Assembly: GCF_002797915.1 (NCBI RefSeq) | Contig: NZ_PGTY01000004.1 | Span: 62,001 to 126,000 of the forward strand | DNA length: 64,000 nt | Source of the DNA: Yoonia maricola | Lineage (GTDB): Bacteria > Pseudomonadota > Alphaproteobacteria > Rhodobacterales > Rhodobacteraceae | Direction: 5' to 3' | Shown: piece after piece, positions 8,386 through 16,098 of the stretch | Layout of the letters: every line of letters begins with the position of its first letter | Numbering within the stretch: position 1 is the first letter of the stretch | Translations under genes and position numbers: made by a program | The notes under the pieces: model-generated | What the model was told of the DNA's origin: nothing | Databases searched by the model: none | The model's input: only the letters and a program-made list of their open reading frames with translations

Positions 8386-9219
8386 ATGCAGCACGTAGAC
8401 GTAACCCATAGAGTATGGGAAAGGATTCTTGACGTGAAAACAGGGGCGGCCTGTCTGTGTTGTGGCAATTGGTCCTGGGGCGAGGCGCAGGCGCTGGCGC
8501 TTTACGGTGCCTTGGCACAGCCGACGGCCACGGCCCAGGTATTTGCACAGATCGGTCAGTCTCTGGACGGGCGCATTGCCACCGAAACCGGCGATGCACA
8601 GGATGTGTCTGGCAAGGATGGTCTGGCGCATTTGCATCGGTTGCGGGCTTTGGCTGATGCGGTGGTCATTGGGGTCAAAACGGCCTTGCATGATGACCCG
8701 CAACTGACCGTGCGTCTGGCCGATGGCACCAGCCCTGCCCGCGTCGTGATTGACCCTGATGGACGTTTGCCCAATGACGTACGCTTGCTGACTGATACCT
8801 CAGCCCGCCGCATTGTTATTCAGGCGGTTCCAAAAGAGCGGCCAGAAGGGGTTGAGGCGATTACCCTATCGCGCACCTCGTGGATCGACCCAGAAGATAT
8901 ACTAAACGCCTTGGAAGAGCGTGGTTTCAAAAGCGTCCTGATCGAAGGCGGGGGGATCACGATCACCCAGTTTCTTGAAGCGGGCTTGCTCAACCGGTTG
9001 CATATGGCGATTGCGCCTTTACTGATCGGGTCCGGCCCACAAAGCCTGACGACCGCCCCTATTGGGACCTTGGCGCAGGCCCGTCGCCCCGAAACAAATG
9101 TGTATAACCTAGGCAGCGATGTTTTGTTTGATTGTGTGCTCAGCCCTGCTGATGCGCTGCCGATCGCCCCTGCTCGCTGTGCCAATGCCATGCTGAACCC
9201 CCAAGGCCCACGCCTCTAA
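8386..9219 (+). CDS. RibD C-terminal (reductase) domain protein
   Basis: A 277-residue protein made mostly of the reductase domain of riboflavin-pathway RibD, which uses NADPH to reduce the ribosyl group of the aminopyrimidine derived from GTP. Diagnostic stretches are QSLDGRIATETGD, HDDPQLTVRL, ARVVIDPDGRLP and the cofactor/substrate segment SVLIEGGGITITQF. The zinc-binding deaminase domain of bifunctional RibD is missing, replaced by about 50 residues with ACLCCGNW. I start it at the ATG at 8386, one base after the methyltransferase stop; an open frame continues upstream only inside that gene. Next to a GTP cyclohydrolase II it forms a second, apparently dedicated, GTP-to-aminopyrimidine branch. 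Confidence 0.82.
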   Translation: MQHVDVTHRVWERILDVKTGAACLCCGNWSWGEAQALALYGALAQPTATAQVFAQIGQSLDGRIATETGDAQDVSGKDGLAHLHRLRALADAVVIGVKTALHDDPQLTVRLADGTSPARVVIDPDGRLPNDVRLLTDTSARRIVIQAVPKERPEGVEAITLSRTSWIDPEDILNALEERGFKSVLIEGGGITITQFLEAGLLNRLHMAIAPLLIGSGPQSLTTAPIGTLAQARRPETNVYNLGSDVLFDCVLSPADALPIAPARCANAMLNPQGPRL

Positions 9220-9239
9220 CCAGAAACGAGACCGCCGCC

Positions 9240-10349
9240 ATGCATATCAAATCTGACTGTCTTTTGCCGACATTGCCCGAACGTCTTGCGCGGGCACGCG
9301 GCGACCTTGCAATGGGGTTGCCCTGTCTTCTGACGCATCACGGCAACCGCGCCGTGGTTGTCGCCGTCGAAACGCTGTCGCAAGCGCGGTTTGATGCCCT
9401 TTGCCAGCGGTTTGATACACCAGAGCTGATCTTGACCGCCCAGCGTGCGCAGGCGATCATGCCGACCACTTTGGATATCAGTGACCCGGTGGTGCGCCTG
9501 CAACCGCCTGCGCCTGCGGGATTGGCATGGTTCAAGGACCTTGCTGATACGCAGTTTGATGCAGACCGTCGCCTTGCTGGTCCATTGCACATGATCCGCA
9601 GCCCGCAGACACCCCTACACCGTTTGGCGATCAAGCTGGTGAAAATGGTCGAACTCCTGCCTGCGGTTGCGATGTTCAATGTGGCCGACGATGCGCGCCT
9701 TGATGATCTGCCCATCGCATCACTTGTGGCCGACGAAGCGCTTGAGGCCTTGCTGATCCCGCCTGTGCTGGCACAGGTATCTGCTGCGGTATTGCCGTTG
9801 GAAACCCATGATCTTGGCCGCTTGCATATCTTCCGAGATCCTGATGGCAGCAAAGAGCATTACGCGATCGAAATCGGCACGCCCGACCGCGATCAACCTG
9901 TGCTATCGCGCGTGCATTCGGCCTGCTTTACCGGCGACGTATTGGGCAGCCTGAAATGTGACTGCGGCCCGCAACTGCGCGCGGCACTGGCCCGCATGGG
10001 GCGAGAAGGCTCTGGCGTGCTGCTGTACCTAAACCAAGAGGGGCGCGGTATTGGTTTGGCCAACAAGATGCGCGTTTACGATCTGCAATCGCAGGGTCTT
10101 GATACGGTCGAGGCGAACCACCGTCTGGGCTATGAGGATGATGAGCGTGATTTCCGCGTGGCTGCCGTGATGTTGCGCACGTTGGGATTTAGGGCAATCC
10201 GGCTTTTGACGAATAACCCCGCCAAGGTGCAGACCTTCCATGACAGCGATATCACCGTGGTTGAACAATTGCCCCTGCGTGTTGGGCGTAACCTGCACAA
10301 TCACGACTACCTGTCCGTAAAGGCGCTGAAGTCGGGCCATAGCCTATGA
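9240..10349 (+). CDS. ribA: GTP cyclohydrolase II (RibA-type) with N-terminal extension
   Basis: A 369-residue protein. The C-terminal 190 residues are a complete GTP cyclohydrolase II: the zinc-binding cysteines C229, C240 and C242 with the correct 11/2 spacing (CFTGDVLGSLKCDC), the YLNQEGRGIGLANKM stretch and the LLTNNPAKV segment that contacts substrate. It opens GTP to 2,5-diamino-6-ribosylamino-pyrimidinone phosphate, releasing formate and pyrophosphate. The N-terminal 180 residues resemble the degenerate RibB-like half found in many alphaproteobacterial paralogues and lack clear DHBP-synthase acidic motifs. The stop overlaps the next gene (ATGA). Whether it is the main riboflavin enzyme or a dedicated paralogue is unknown; the neighbours favour the latter. 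Confidence 0.87.
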   Translation: MHIKSDCLLPTLPERLARARGDLAMGLPCLLTHHGNRAVVVAVETLSQARFDALCQRFDTPELILTAQRAQAIMPTTLDISDPVVRLQPPAPAGLAWFKDLADTQFDADRRLAGPLHMIRSPQTPLHRLAIKLVKMVELLPAVAMFNVADDARLDDLPIASLVADEALEALLIPPVLAQVSAAVLPLETHDLGRLHIFRDPDGSKEHYAIEIGTPDRDQPVLSRVHSACFTGDVLGSLKCDCGPQLRAALARMGREGSGVLLYLNQEGRGIGLANKMRVYDLQSQGLDTVEANHRLGYEDDERDFRVAAVMLRTLGFRAIRLLTNNPAKVQTFHDSDITVVEQLPLRVGRNLHNHDYLSVKALKSGHSL

Positions 10350-11308
10350 CCATCGCTGGTGCGCTGTGGATCACAGCCCCCAAAACAGTGGAATATTGTG
10401 ACACGGTTTATCACGTCAATGATGGTGAGTTGGACATCCAAACCCTGTTCACTGGCATCAGCCGTGGGACCGAACGTCTTGTCTATACAGGTCAGGTTCC
10501 CGTATCCGAACATACCAATATGCGCGCGCCGTTTCAGGAGGGCGAATTCACCTTTCCAATAAAATACGGCTACGCGGCTGTCGGCAGGGTGCAGAGCGGT
10601 GATCGCCATGGTGAGATCGTGTTTAGCCTGTTTCCGCACCAATCAAGCTTTGCTGTTCCGGCGCATATGGCGCTGACTGTACCTGCCGATGTGCCTGCGG
10701 CTCGTGCGGTGCTTGCGGCGAATATGGAAACGGCGGTGAACATCACTTGGGATGCCGGGATCAGTGTGGGCGACCGCGTTGTGGTGATAGGCTGCGGTGT
10801 CGTTGGTGCACTTGTCGGCTATCTGGCCGCCAAGGTGCCGGGCACCGAGGTGACTTTGGTAGATATCGACCCCGGCCGTGGTACGCTTGCCACCACGCTT
10901 GGCTGTGGTTTTGCGAGCCCTGACACCGCACCTGAGGAGGCCGATGTCGTCATCCATGCCTCAGCCAGTGCCGCCGGTTTGTCGCTTGCGCTCGCGCTCG
11001 CGGGGGTTGAGGCGACAGTGATTGAGGCCAGTTGGTATGGCGCGCAAAGCACCGACGTGCCATTGGGCGGGCGGTTTCATCAGCGCCGGTTGCGTCTCAT
11101 CAGTTCTCAGGTTGGGCGTGTGCCAGCACGACAAGCCGCCCGCTGGGATTTTGGTCGTAGGCTGGCCAAGGCGCTGGCGCTGTTGAATGACCCGATATTG
11201 GATGCTTTGATATCGGGTGAAACGGCGTTCCGCGATCTGCCCACCGCCTATGACGGGATTTTGCATGATCCGGCGACGCTGTGCCACCGGGTGCGCTATG
11301 AGGGATAA
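10346..11308 (+). CDS. MDR-superfamily (zinc-type alcohol dehydrogenase-like) oxidoreductase
   Basis: A 320-residue protein with a GroES-like N-terminal half (SRGTERLVYTG, KYGYAAVGRV) and a Rossmann NAD(P) domain starting at VVVIGCGVVGALVGYLAA, about residues 140-155, with VDIDPGR ending strand two. The structural four-Cys zinc loop of classic alcohol dehydrogenases is absent, and the catalytic zinc ligands are not obvious. The protein is probably an NAD(P)H-dependent reductase or dehydrogenase of a small metabolite. It overlaps the GTP cyclohydrolase gene by four bases, and the next start follows two bases after its stop, so it belongs firmly to this operon. Confidence 0.8.
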   Translation: MTIAGALWITAPKTVEYCDTVYHVNDGELDIQTLFTGISRGTERLVYTGQVPVSEHTNMRAPFQEGEFTFPIKYGYAAVGRVQSGDRHGEIVFSLFPHQSSFAVPAHMALTVPADVPAARAVLAANMETAVNITWDAGISVGDRVVVIGCGVVGALVGYLAAKVPGTEVTLVDIDPGRGTLATTLGCGFASPDTAPEEADVVIHASASAAGLSLALALAGVEATVIEASWYGAQSTDVPLGGRFHQRRLRLISSQVGRVPARQAARWDFGRRLAKALALLNDPILDALISGETAFRDLPTAYDGILHDPATLCHRVRYEG

Positions 11309-11309
11309 C

Positions 11310-12125
11310 ATGTCGCCATTCCTGCCCGATGATGCATCAGAGACACTCTGTATCATGGCGCAAGCAGCGCTTTTGGCAGGGCAGGGTTTGCTGGGCGCGT
11401 CAGAGCGGTTGGCGGGATTAACTATCACGGAAAAGACGCAAGGCGACTTTGTCAGCGAAGCTGATGTGCATGCCGAAAAGGTGATCTTTGATCACCTCAT
11501 GCAGCGCTTTCCCGGTTACGGCTGGCTGGGTGAGGAGACCAACGCGCGCGCCAGTGACGCTGACGGGTTGCGTTGGATCGTGGACCCGTTGGATGGGACC
11601 ACAAATTTCCTCAAGGGGCTGCCGCATTGGGCAGTGTCGATCGCACTGTTTCAGGAAGATGCGCCACTTGCGGCCATCATTTACGACCCGGTGAAAGCCG
11701 AGATGTTCTGCGCTGAAAAGGGCAAGGGTGCCTATCTGAACGGATGTGCGATCACGGTGAGCGAAGCCGTGCCCTTGAATGCGGCGCTTCTGGCGTCGGG
11801 CGTGCCTGCGGGCGGGCGCACGACCTATCTGTCGCATTGTCTGGATGATCTGGAACAGTTGATGCCGCAAACTGCGGGTTTGCGGCGCTGGGGGGCAGCG
11901 GCGCTTGATCTGGCTTATGTCGCCGCGGGCCGGTTTGACGCTTATTGGGAACGCAACCTTGGGCCGTGGGATATCGCTGCGGGCATGTTGATTGTGACCG
12001 AAGCAGGCGGGCGGTTTACCCCGCTCTGGGCTGACCGAGATGTGCTGTCATCAGGGTCATTTCTGGCAAGCAACGGGGCCTTGCATGACGCGGTTGAGAC
12101 TGCGTTGAACCGCACGCAAGTCTAA
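11310..12125 (+). CDS. inositol monophosphatase family protein
   Basis: A 271-residue phosphatase of the IMPase/CysQ/FBPase fold. The metal-binding motifs are intact: GEETNA (first Glu), WIVDPLDGTTNF (DPxDGTxxF) and the late ERNLGPWDIAAG (WDxAAG) element. It would hydrolyse a phosphomonoester with magnesium. As the last gene of the operon it may remove the ribosyl 5'-phosphate from the RibA/RibD-type product, a step classical riboflavin synthesis also needs (inference). I chose the ATG at 11310, which has a GAGGG ribosome-binding site five bases upstream, over the ATG at 11298. Confidence 0.87.
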   Translation: MSPFLPDDASETLCIMAQAALLAGQGLLGASERLAGLTITEKTQGDFVSEADVHAEKVIFDHLMQRFPGYGWLGEETNARASDADGLRWIVDPLDGTTNFLKGLPHWAVSIALFQEDAPLAAIIYDPVKAEMFCAEKGKGAYLNGCAITVSEAVPLNAALLASGVPAGGRTTYLSHCLDDLEQLMPQTAGLRRWGAAALDLAYVAAGRFDAYWERNLGPWDIAAGMLIVTEAGGRFTPLWADRDVLSSGSFLASNGALHDAVETALNRTQV

Positions 12126-12130
12126 TGGCC

Positions 12131-12148
12131 CTAGGGTCAGGACCCTAG
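12131..12148. terminator. inverted repeat between convergent genes, likely bidirectional terminator
   Basis: CTAGGGTC and GACCCTAG form a perfect 8-base inverted repeat with a 2-base centre (the real RNA loop would be larger). It lies between the end of the IMPase-like gene and the convergent DUF1304 gene, whose TAG stop is inside the repeat. There is no strong U-tract on either side. Confidence 0.45.
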
Positions 12149-12528
12149 TCTGCGGCCTTTTCTTTCGAAAGCAGCAATAGGAGCAGTGCGATACTTGCTG
12201 GCACAAACTGTGGCAGCCCCGATTTTAATGCAATCGTCAATGCTGCCATAACACCGGCACTTGCTACAAAAAGCAAAAAGCAAACGGCAATGTTGAACTG
12301 CCACTTTGCGTCCTTGATCAAAAGCGCCCAAATCAAACCCGCTGCCAGAAAGGCATTATAGATCCCTTGATTGGCGGCCAGTTCAACGGTTTGCGCAAAA
12401 AGATCGGGCGGTAAGGTGTCAAACACACTAGGCCCGCGCGACGTCCACGCAAAGATTTCAAACCAAGCGATATAGAGGTGCAGCAAAGCGATGAGCGCCA
12501 CAAGGACAAGAGCTATTGTTTTCATCAT
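12145..12528 (-). CDS. DUF1304 family small membrane protein
   Basis: About 127 residues with four predicted transmembrane helices. The family-typical WFEIFAWTSRGPSVF motif follows the first helix, and AANQGIYNAFLAAGL is in the second. DUF1304 proteins are widespread integral membrane proteins of unknown role. The start is one of two adjacent ATG codons at 12528 and 12525, behind a GGGA element; a TTG three codons upstream is less likely. It is downstream of and on the same strand as the cytochrome b561 gene, 21 bases away, so they are probably co-transcribed. Confidence 0.78.
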   Translation of the reverse strand: MMKTIALVLVALIALLHLYIAWFEIFAWTSRGPSVFDTLPPDLFAQTVELAANQGIYNAFLAAGLIWALLIKDAKWQFNIAVCFLLFVASAGVMAALTIALKSGLPQFVPASIALLLLLLSKEKAAD

Positions 12529-12549
12529 ATTTCCCAACTGCTTTGGCCT

Positions 12550-13116
12550 TTATTTGCGCCGGGCGGGCAGCATCCGCAAGAGCAACCCATCTTTCATAAA
12601 CAGCTGGTGTCGCAAGACGATAAAGAGGTGGCCTGCGACAGCCGCAGCCAGCACCCAGCCAGACACGATATGCACCCATTTGCCAATAAAAGCGAGGGTC
12701 TCTGACCGGCCTATAGGATCAGGCAGCCTGAATTCGCCAAACATCAGCACACCAAACCCGCCTGCCATGACATAGATGAACCCGCTGATCGGCATCACAA
12801 ACATCGCCAGATAAAGCACTTGTTCAAGCCGGTGAATAACCTTCTTTTCGCCCCCTGAAAGCGTCGGCGCCCAGCCGGGTAGCCGCCCAATATACCGGTT
12901 CAACAGGCGAAAGGCAGCAATCGCCAAGGCGACAAGCCCGATAGATTTATGCCAGTTGTAGTAATCGTTCTGGGTCAGGCTGGCGACAACATCGCCACGC
13001 TGCATCTCTGTCATGATATTGCCGCTGAGATATTGCCAAGCAAACAGAATGACGATGATCCAATGGAAAAGCTTGGTAAATGCGCCATAGCTGTCGCTGG
13101 TATTCTGCAAAGGCAT
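12550..13116 (-). CDS. cytochrome b561 / cytochrome b domain protein
   Basis: A 188-residue four-helix membrane protein of the cytochrome b561 type. Heme-ligand histidines are in KLFHWIIV (first helix), YNWHKSIGLVALA, the WVHIVSG region and GHLFIVLRHQLF near the C-terminus. It likely shuttles electrons across or along the inner membrane. It has only modest similarity to the copy at 2716-3270, so the two are separate family members and not a recent duplication. It is the first gene of a short minus-strand unit with DUF1304. Confidence 0.83.
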   Translation of the reverse strand: MPLQNTSDSYGAFTKLFHWIIVILFAWQYLSGNIMTEMQRGDVVASLTQNDYYNWHKSIGLVALAIAAFRLLNRYIGRLPGWAPTLSGGEKKVIHRLEQVLYLAMFVMPISGFIYVMAGGFGVLMFGEFRLPDPIGRSETLAFIGKWVHIVSGWVLAAAVAGHLFIVLRHQLFMKDGLLLRMLPARRK

Positions 13117-13369
13117 TGGTTGTCCAATTCAAACGGGTTTGCTGTTTTGGGATCTTACGGGAAATGGAAATTGAAAGCCATGATAAGGCTGCCGCAACAC
13201 GCAAAAAATAAGTCGCGGAATAGGTGGTGCAGACTGTAGCTTATTGAACCTAAGAGACCCACGATAAATGCCGCTCTCGAATTGCTTAAGGTCAGGTGCT
13301 GCAACAGTTCTTGTTGCCTCTGTACCGCCGGTGATAAGTAGCAGACTAACTTTTACAAGAAAGCTGATT

Positions 13370-14809
13370 ATGCCCCATTCGCCAGACGATCCGCTATCGC
13401 CCATCCTGCCTGTGATCTTGGCAGGTGGTTCTGGCACGCGGCTGTGGCCTTTGTCGCGCAAGCACTATGCAAAACAATACCTCAGCCTTGATGGCACGAC
13501 GACGCTTTTGCAAGCGACAGTCGCGCGGATCGGTGGACTGCCTTGTGTGGCCCCGCTGGTGATCTGTAATGAAGAGACCCGGTTTCTGGCTGCAGAGCAG
13601 ATGCGCCAGATTGGCAAGGACGGAGCATTGATCCTGTTGGAACCTGCCGGGCGTAATACCGCACCTGCGATTGCCTTGGCCGCCTTGCAGGCGCAAGTAG
13701 ATGGGGATGATCCAGTGATGCTGGTGATGCCAGCTGATCACAAGATGGCCGCCCCGGATGTCTTTGCTGATGCCGTCAAAGCGGCTACGCCCCATGCGCA
13801 AACAGGCCAGTTGGTAACCTTTGGGATCAACCCGTCGTATGCCGAAACCGGCTATGGTTATATCCGCACCGGTGACAGCGTCGGGCGGGGGCCTGCGCTG
13901 TCCGTCGCTGCTTTTGTTGAGAAGCCGGACGCCACGACCGCGGCGGACTATCTCGCCACCGGGGGGTATCTGTGGAACAGTGGGATTTTCCTGTTCCGGG
14001 CCAGCCGTTATCTGGCAGAACTCGAAACCCACCGTCCCGATGTGCTGGCGGCCTGCCGGGCTGCCTTTGCTGGCAAAGCGGGTGATCTGGACTTTCTGCG
14101 CTTTGACGCAGAGGCCTTTCTGGCCTGCCCCGATGTGTCCATCGATTATGCGGTGATGGAGCATACAAATGAAGCGGTGGTCGTTCCAATTGATCCAGGC
14201 TGGAGCGATGTTGGATCATGGGCCGCGCTTTGGGCGGCGTCTGAGAAGGACGCGGACGGCAATTGCGCCATTGGTGACGTGATTAGCCTGCAAGGATCGG
14301 GCAACTATATCAACGCTGGCAGCCGCCTTGTGGCGGCGGTCGGTTTACAGGATACGGTTGTGGTCGAAACTAAGGATGCGGTCTTTGTCGCGCCCAAGAA
14401 CAGGGTGGCGGAGATCAAGGAACTGATCACGCAGATGACGGCAGACAGCAGGCCGGAGCTGGACCATCACCGGGTCGTTTACCGTCCATGGGGGATGTAT
14501 GACAGCGTGGATGCGGGCCACCGCTATCAGGTCAAGCGGATCACTGTGAACCCGGGTGCTAAGCTGTCGTTGCAAAAACATCATCACCGGGCTGAACACT
14601 GGATTGTGGTGCGCGGCTGCGCCAAGGTGACCCGTGGCGATGAAACGCTGGTGTTGTCGGAAAACCAATCGACCTATATTCCGCTGGGCGAAATCCACGC
14701 ACTCGAAAACCCCGGTAAAATCCCGTTGGAACTGATCGAGGTGCAATCAGGCAGCTATCTGGGTGAAGACGATATCGTACGGTTTGCCGATAAATACGGT
14801 CGGGCATAG
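13370..14809 (+). CDS. manC: mannose-1-phosphate guanylyltransferase / mannose-6-phosphate isomerase
   Basis: A 479-residue bifunctional type II PMI-GMP enzyme. The N-terminal nucleotidyltransferase has the pyrophosphorylase signature [31 protein letters not shown] and FVEKPD motifs. The C-terminal cupin has PWGMYDSVD, the metal-binding [13 protein letters not shown] and [13 protein letters not shown]. It makes GDP-mannose for exopolysaccharide or LPS. I chose the ATG at 13370, which gives the usual family length; the frame is open for another 34 codons upstream without family similarity. No ribosome-binding site is obvious. It appears monocistronic. Confidence 0.93.
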   Translation: MPHSPDDPLSPILPVILAGGSGTRLWPLSRKHYAKQYLSLDGTTTLLQATVARIGGLPCVAPLVICNEETRFLAAEQMRQIGKDGALILLEPAGRNTAPAIALAALQAQVDGDDPVMLVMPADHKMAAPDVFADAVKAATPHAQTGQLVTFGINPSYAETGYGYIRTGDSVGRGPALSVAAFVEKPDATTAADYLATGGYLWNSGIFLFRASRYLAELETHRPDVLAACRAAFAGKAGDLDFLRFDAEAFLACPDVSIDYAVMEHTNEAVVVPIDPGWSDVGSWAALWAASEKDADGNCAIGDVISLQGSGNYINAGSRLVAAVGLQDTVVVETKDAVFVAPKNRVAEIKELITQMTADSRPELDHHRVVYRPWGMYDSVDAGHRYQVKRITVNPGAKLSLQKHHHRAEHWIVVRGCAKVTRGDETLVLSENQSTYIPLGEIHALENPGKIPLELIEVQSGSYLGEDDIVRFADKYGRA

Positions 14810-14895
14810 ATCATTCAAACGTGATTAGGTCGCAAGCGCCGATCGATGGTAGTCAATCATCTCCCAAAGCGTATTTTTTGGATTGAAAATAACCA

Positions 14896-15375
14896 ATGAC
14901 ACAATACCAGATAAGCCGCCGCATATTTGGAAAAACAGCGCTTGCGCTCAGCGCCCTGATGTCTGCGCCTTCTGTTGTTTTTGCGAAAACAATAAGCCGC
15001 TTTAGCCTATCTGAAACGGGCCATGCGCTTGGTGGCTATGACACAACGGCTTACTTCAATGCAGGTGTGGCCGTGGATGGTACAGATGCCATAACTGCCA
15101 ACTGGAAAGGGGCGGTTTGGCGGTTTGCAACGGAAGCGGAGGCAACGCTGTTTCGGGCAAACCCAGAGGAATACGCCCCACAGTTTGGCGGCTACTGCAC
15201 ACGGGCGATGTCGTTGGGCCAAGAAGTACCCGGTGATCCAGAGGTCTGGCGCATTCATGACGGTAAATTATACGTCTTTTTTGCAGCGCGTGGCGGAAGA
15301 TTTTTCGACAGTGGGCCGGTTGAGATGATCGCCTTGGCGCAGACACATTGGGATACGCTAATACGGGTTGAGTAA
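14896..15375 (+). CDS. YHS domain-containing exported protein
   Basis: A 159-residue protein. The N-terminus SRRIFGKTALALSALMSAPSVVFA is a Tat-like signal peptide. The mature part contains GGYDTTAYF and ATLFRANPEEYAPQFGGYCTRAMS, the YHS signature with its Cys and aromatic residues, thought to bind metal ions such as copper. It is followed by a gene desert and has no co-directional partner, so the role cannot be inferred beyond periplasmic metal binding. Confidence 0.8.
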   Translation: MTQYQISRRIFGKTALALSALMSAPSVVFAKTISRFSLSETGHALGGYDTTAYFNAGVAVDGTDAITANWKGAVWRFATEAEATLFRANPEEYAPQFGGYCTRAMSLGQEVPGDPEVWRIHDGKLYVFFAARGGRFFDSGPVEMIALAQTHWDTLIRVE

Positions 15376-16098
15376 CGTTGTGTTATGTTTCCATGCACCA
15401 AAGAAAACGGGCCCGATACAACATGTACCGAGCCCTTATGGTGCTAAAATAACTCTCTAAAATCTTCGTTACCGTCCCCTTCAACATCGATCCGGTCATC
15501 TGGATCGCCTGAAAAGGTCTGCTAATCTGTTTCACTCATTACCATTTCAAATGCGCTCTAACTCACAAATAGCGGCATCTGGAACAGATGACTGGGTCTG
15601 AACCGGGACCGTCCAGACCCAGGGAGACAACCAAAAAAAACGACCAATCGACACTTAGGCTCACTCACTAACCCCACTCAGATTTGCTTGCGGCTGATCT
15701 GAATTGTGACAGCGTCATCTGGACATCTTCATAACCACTCTTAAACAACTCACCGATTAATAATGGCGGCCTCTCCTTTCATCTGTGCTATCGCGTTGCG
15801 GGGGACTGAAGGACTTTGACTGGAAGAGGTCATCGTCATTATCTTCAGGTGCTCAGCGAAGCAGTGACCCGACGTTAACTTTTGCGCCGGGCGAAAGTCC
15901 TGAAGGTTTTCCTGAAATTTTCTGAAAATTACCGAATTGATTGCACAGATTGGTTGGGACCTGACCCTAGTGGCACAACGGACACGCAACCTAACGTCGT
16001 ATCCATTTTACTTGCACACCAGCCGATCCGCAGTAACCTATCTTTGGGAAATAGGAACTTTGCTTTCAGTTGCGGCCTGAAGTGCGAAGTGGGGAGAC
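15376..16098. other. 723-base gap without a recognised gene
   Basis: No convincing protein gene was found here. The minus strand contains an acidic micro-frame, 15539 down to 15444 (MSETD, then an in-frame TAG, then a tail ending in GDGNEDFRELF), directly before the leftward terminator at 15401-15435. Another 26-codon frame (15748-15668) sits further upstream. TGGGTCTG at 15593-15600 and CAGACCCA at 15614-15621 form a perfect 8-base inverted repeat. These may mark a small RNA or degenerate small genes read leftwards. The last 150 bases must hold the promoter of the regulator at 16099, but no operator stands out. Confidence 0.4.
15401..15435 (-). terminator. intrinsic terminator, minus-strand orientation
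   Basis: Read on the minus strand, GGGCTCGGTA, a 7-base loop and TATCGGGCCC form a 10-pair stem (eight Watson-Crick pairs, two G-U) followed by GTTTTCTTT. On the plus strand the two wobble positions become C-A mismatches, so it fits termination of a leftward transcript better than of the YHS gene. No recognised minus-strand gene is upstream of it; see the gap entry. Confidence 0.6.

Noticed and set aside
7224..12125. Queuosine biosynthesis operon
   Set aside because: Only a degenerate QueD-like protein is present. queC, queE, queF and GTP cyclohydrolase I are absent, and GTP cyclohydrolase II leads elsewhere.
15750..15989. A 79-codon minus-strand frame upstream of the regulator
   Set aside because: No ribosome-binding site at its start, no family-like sequence and unusual composition; treated as chance.
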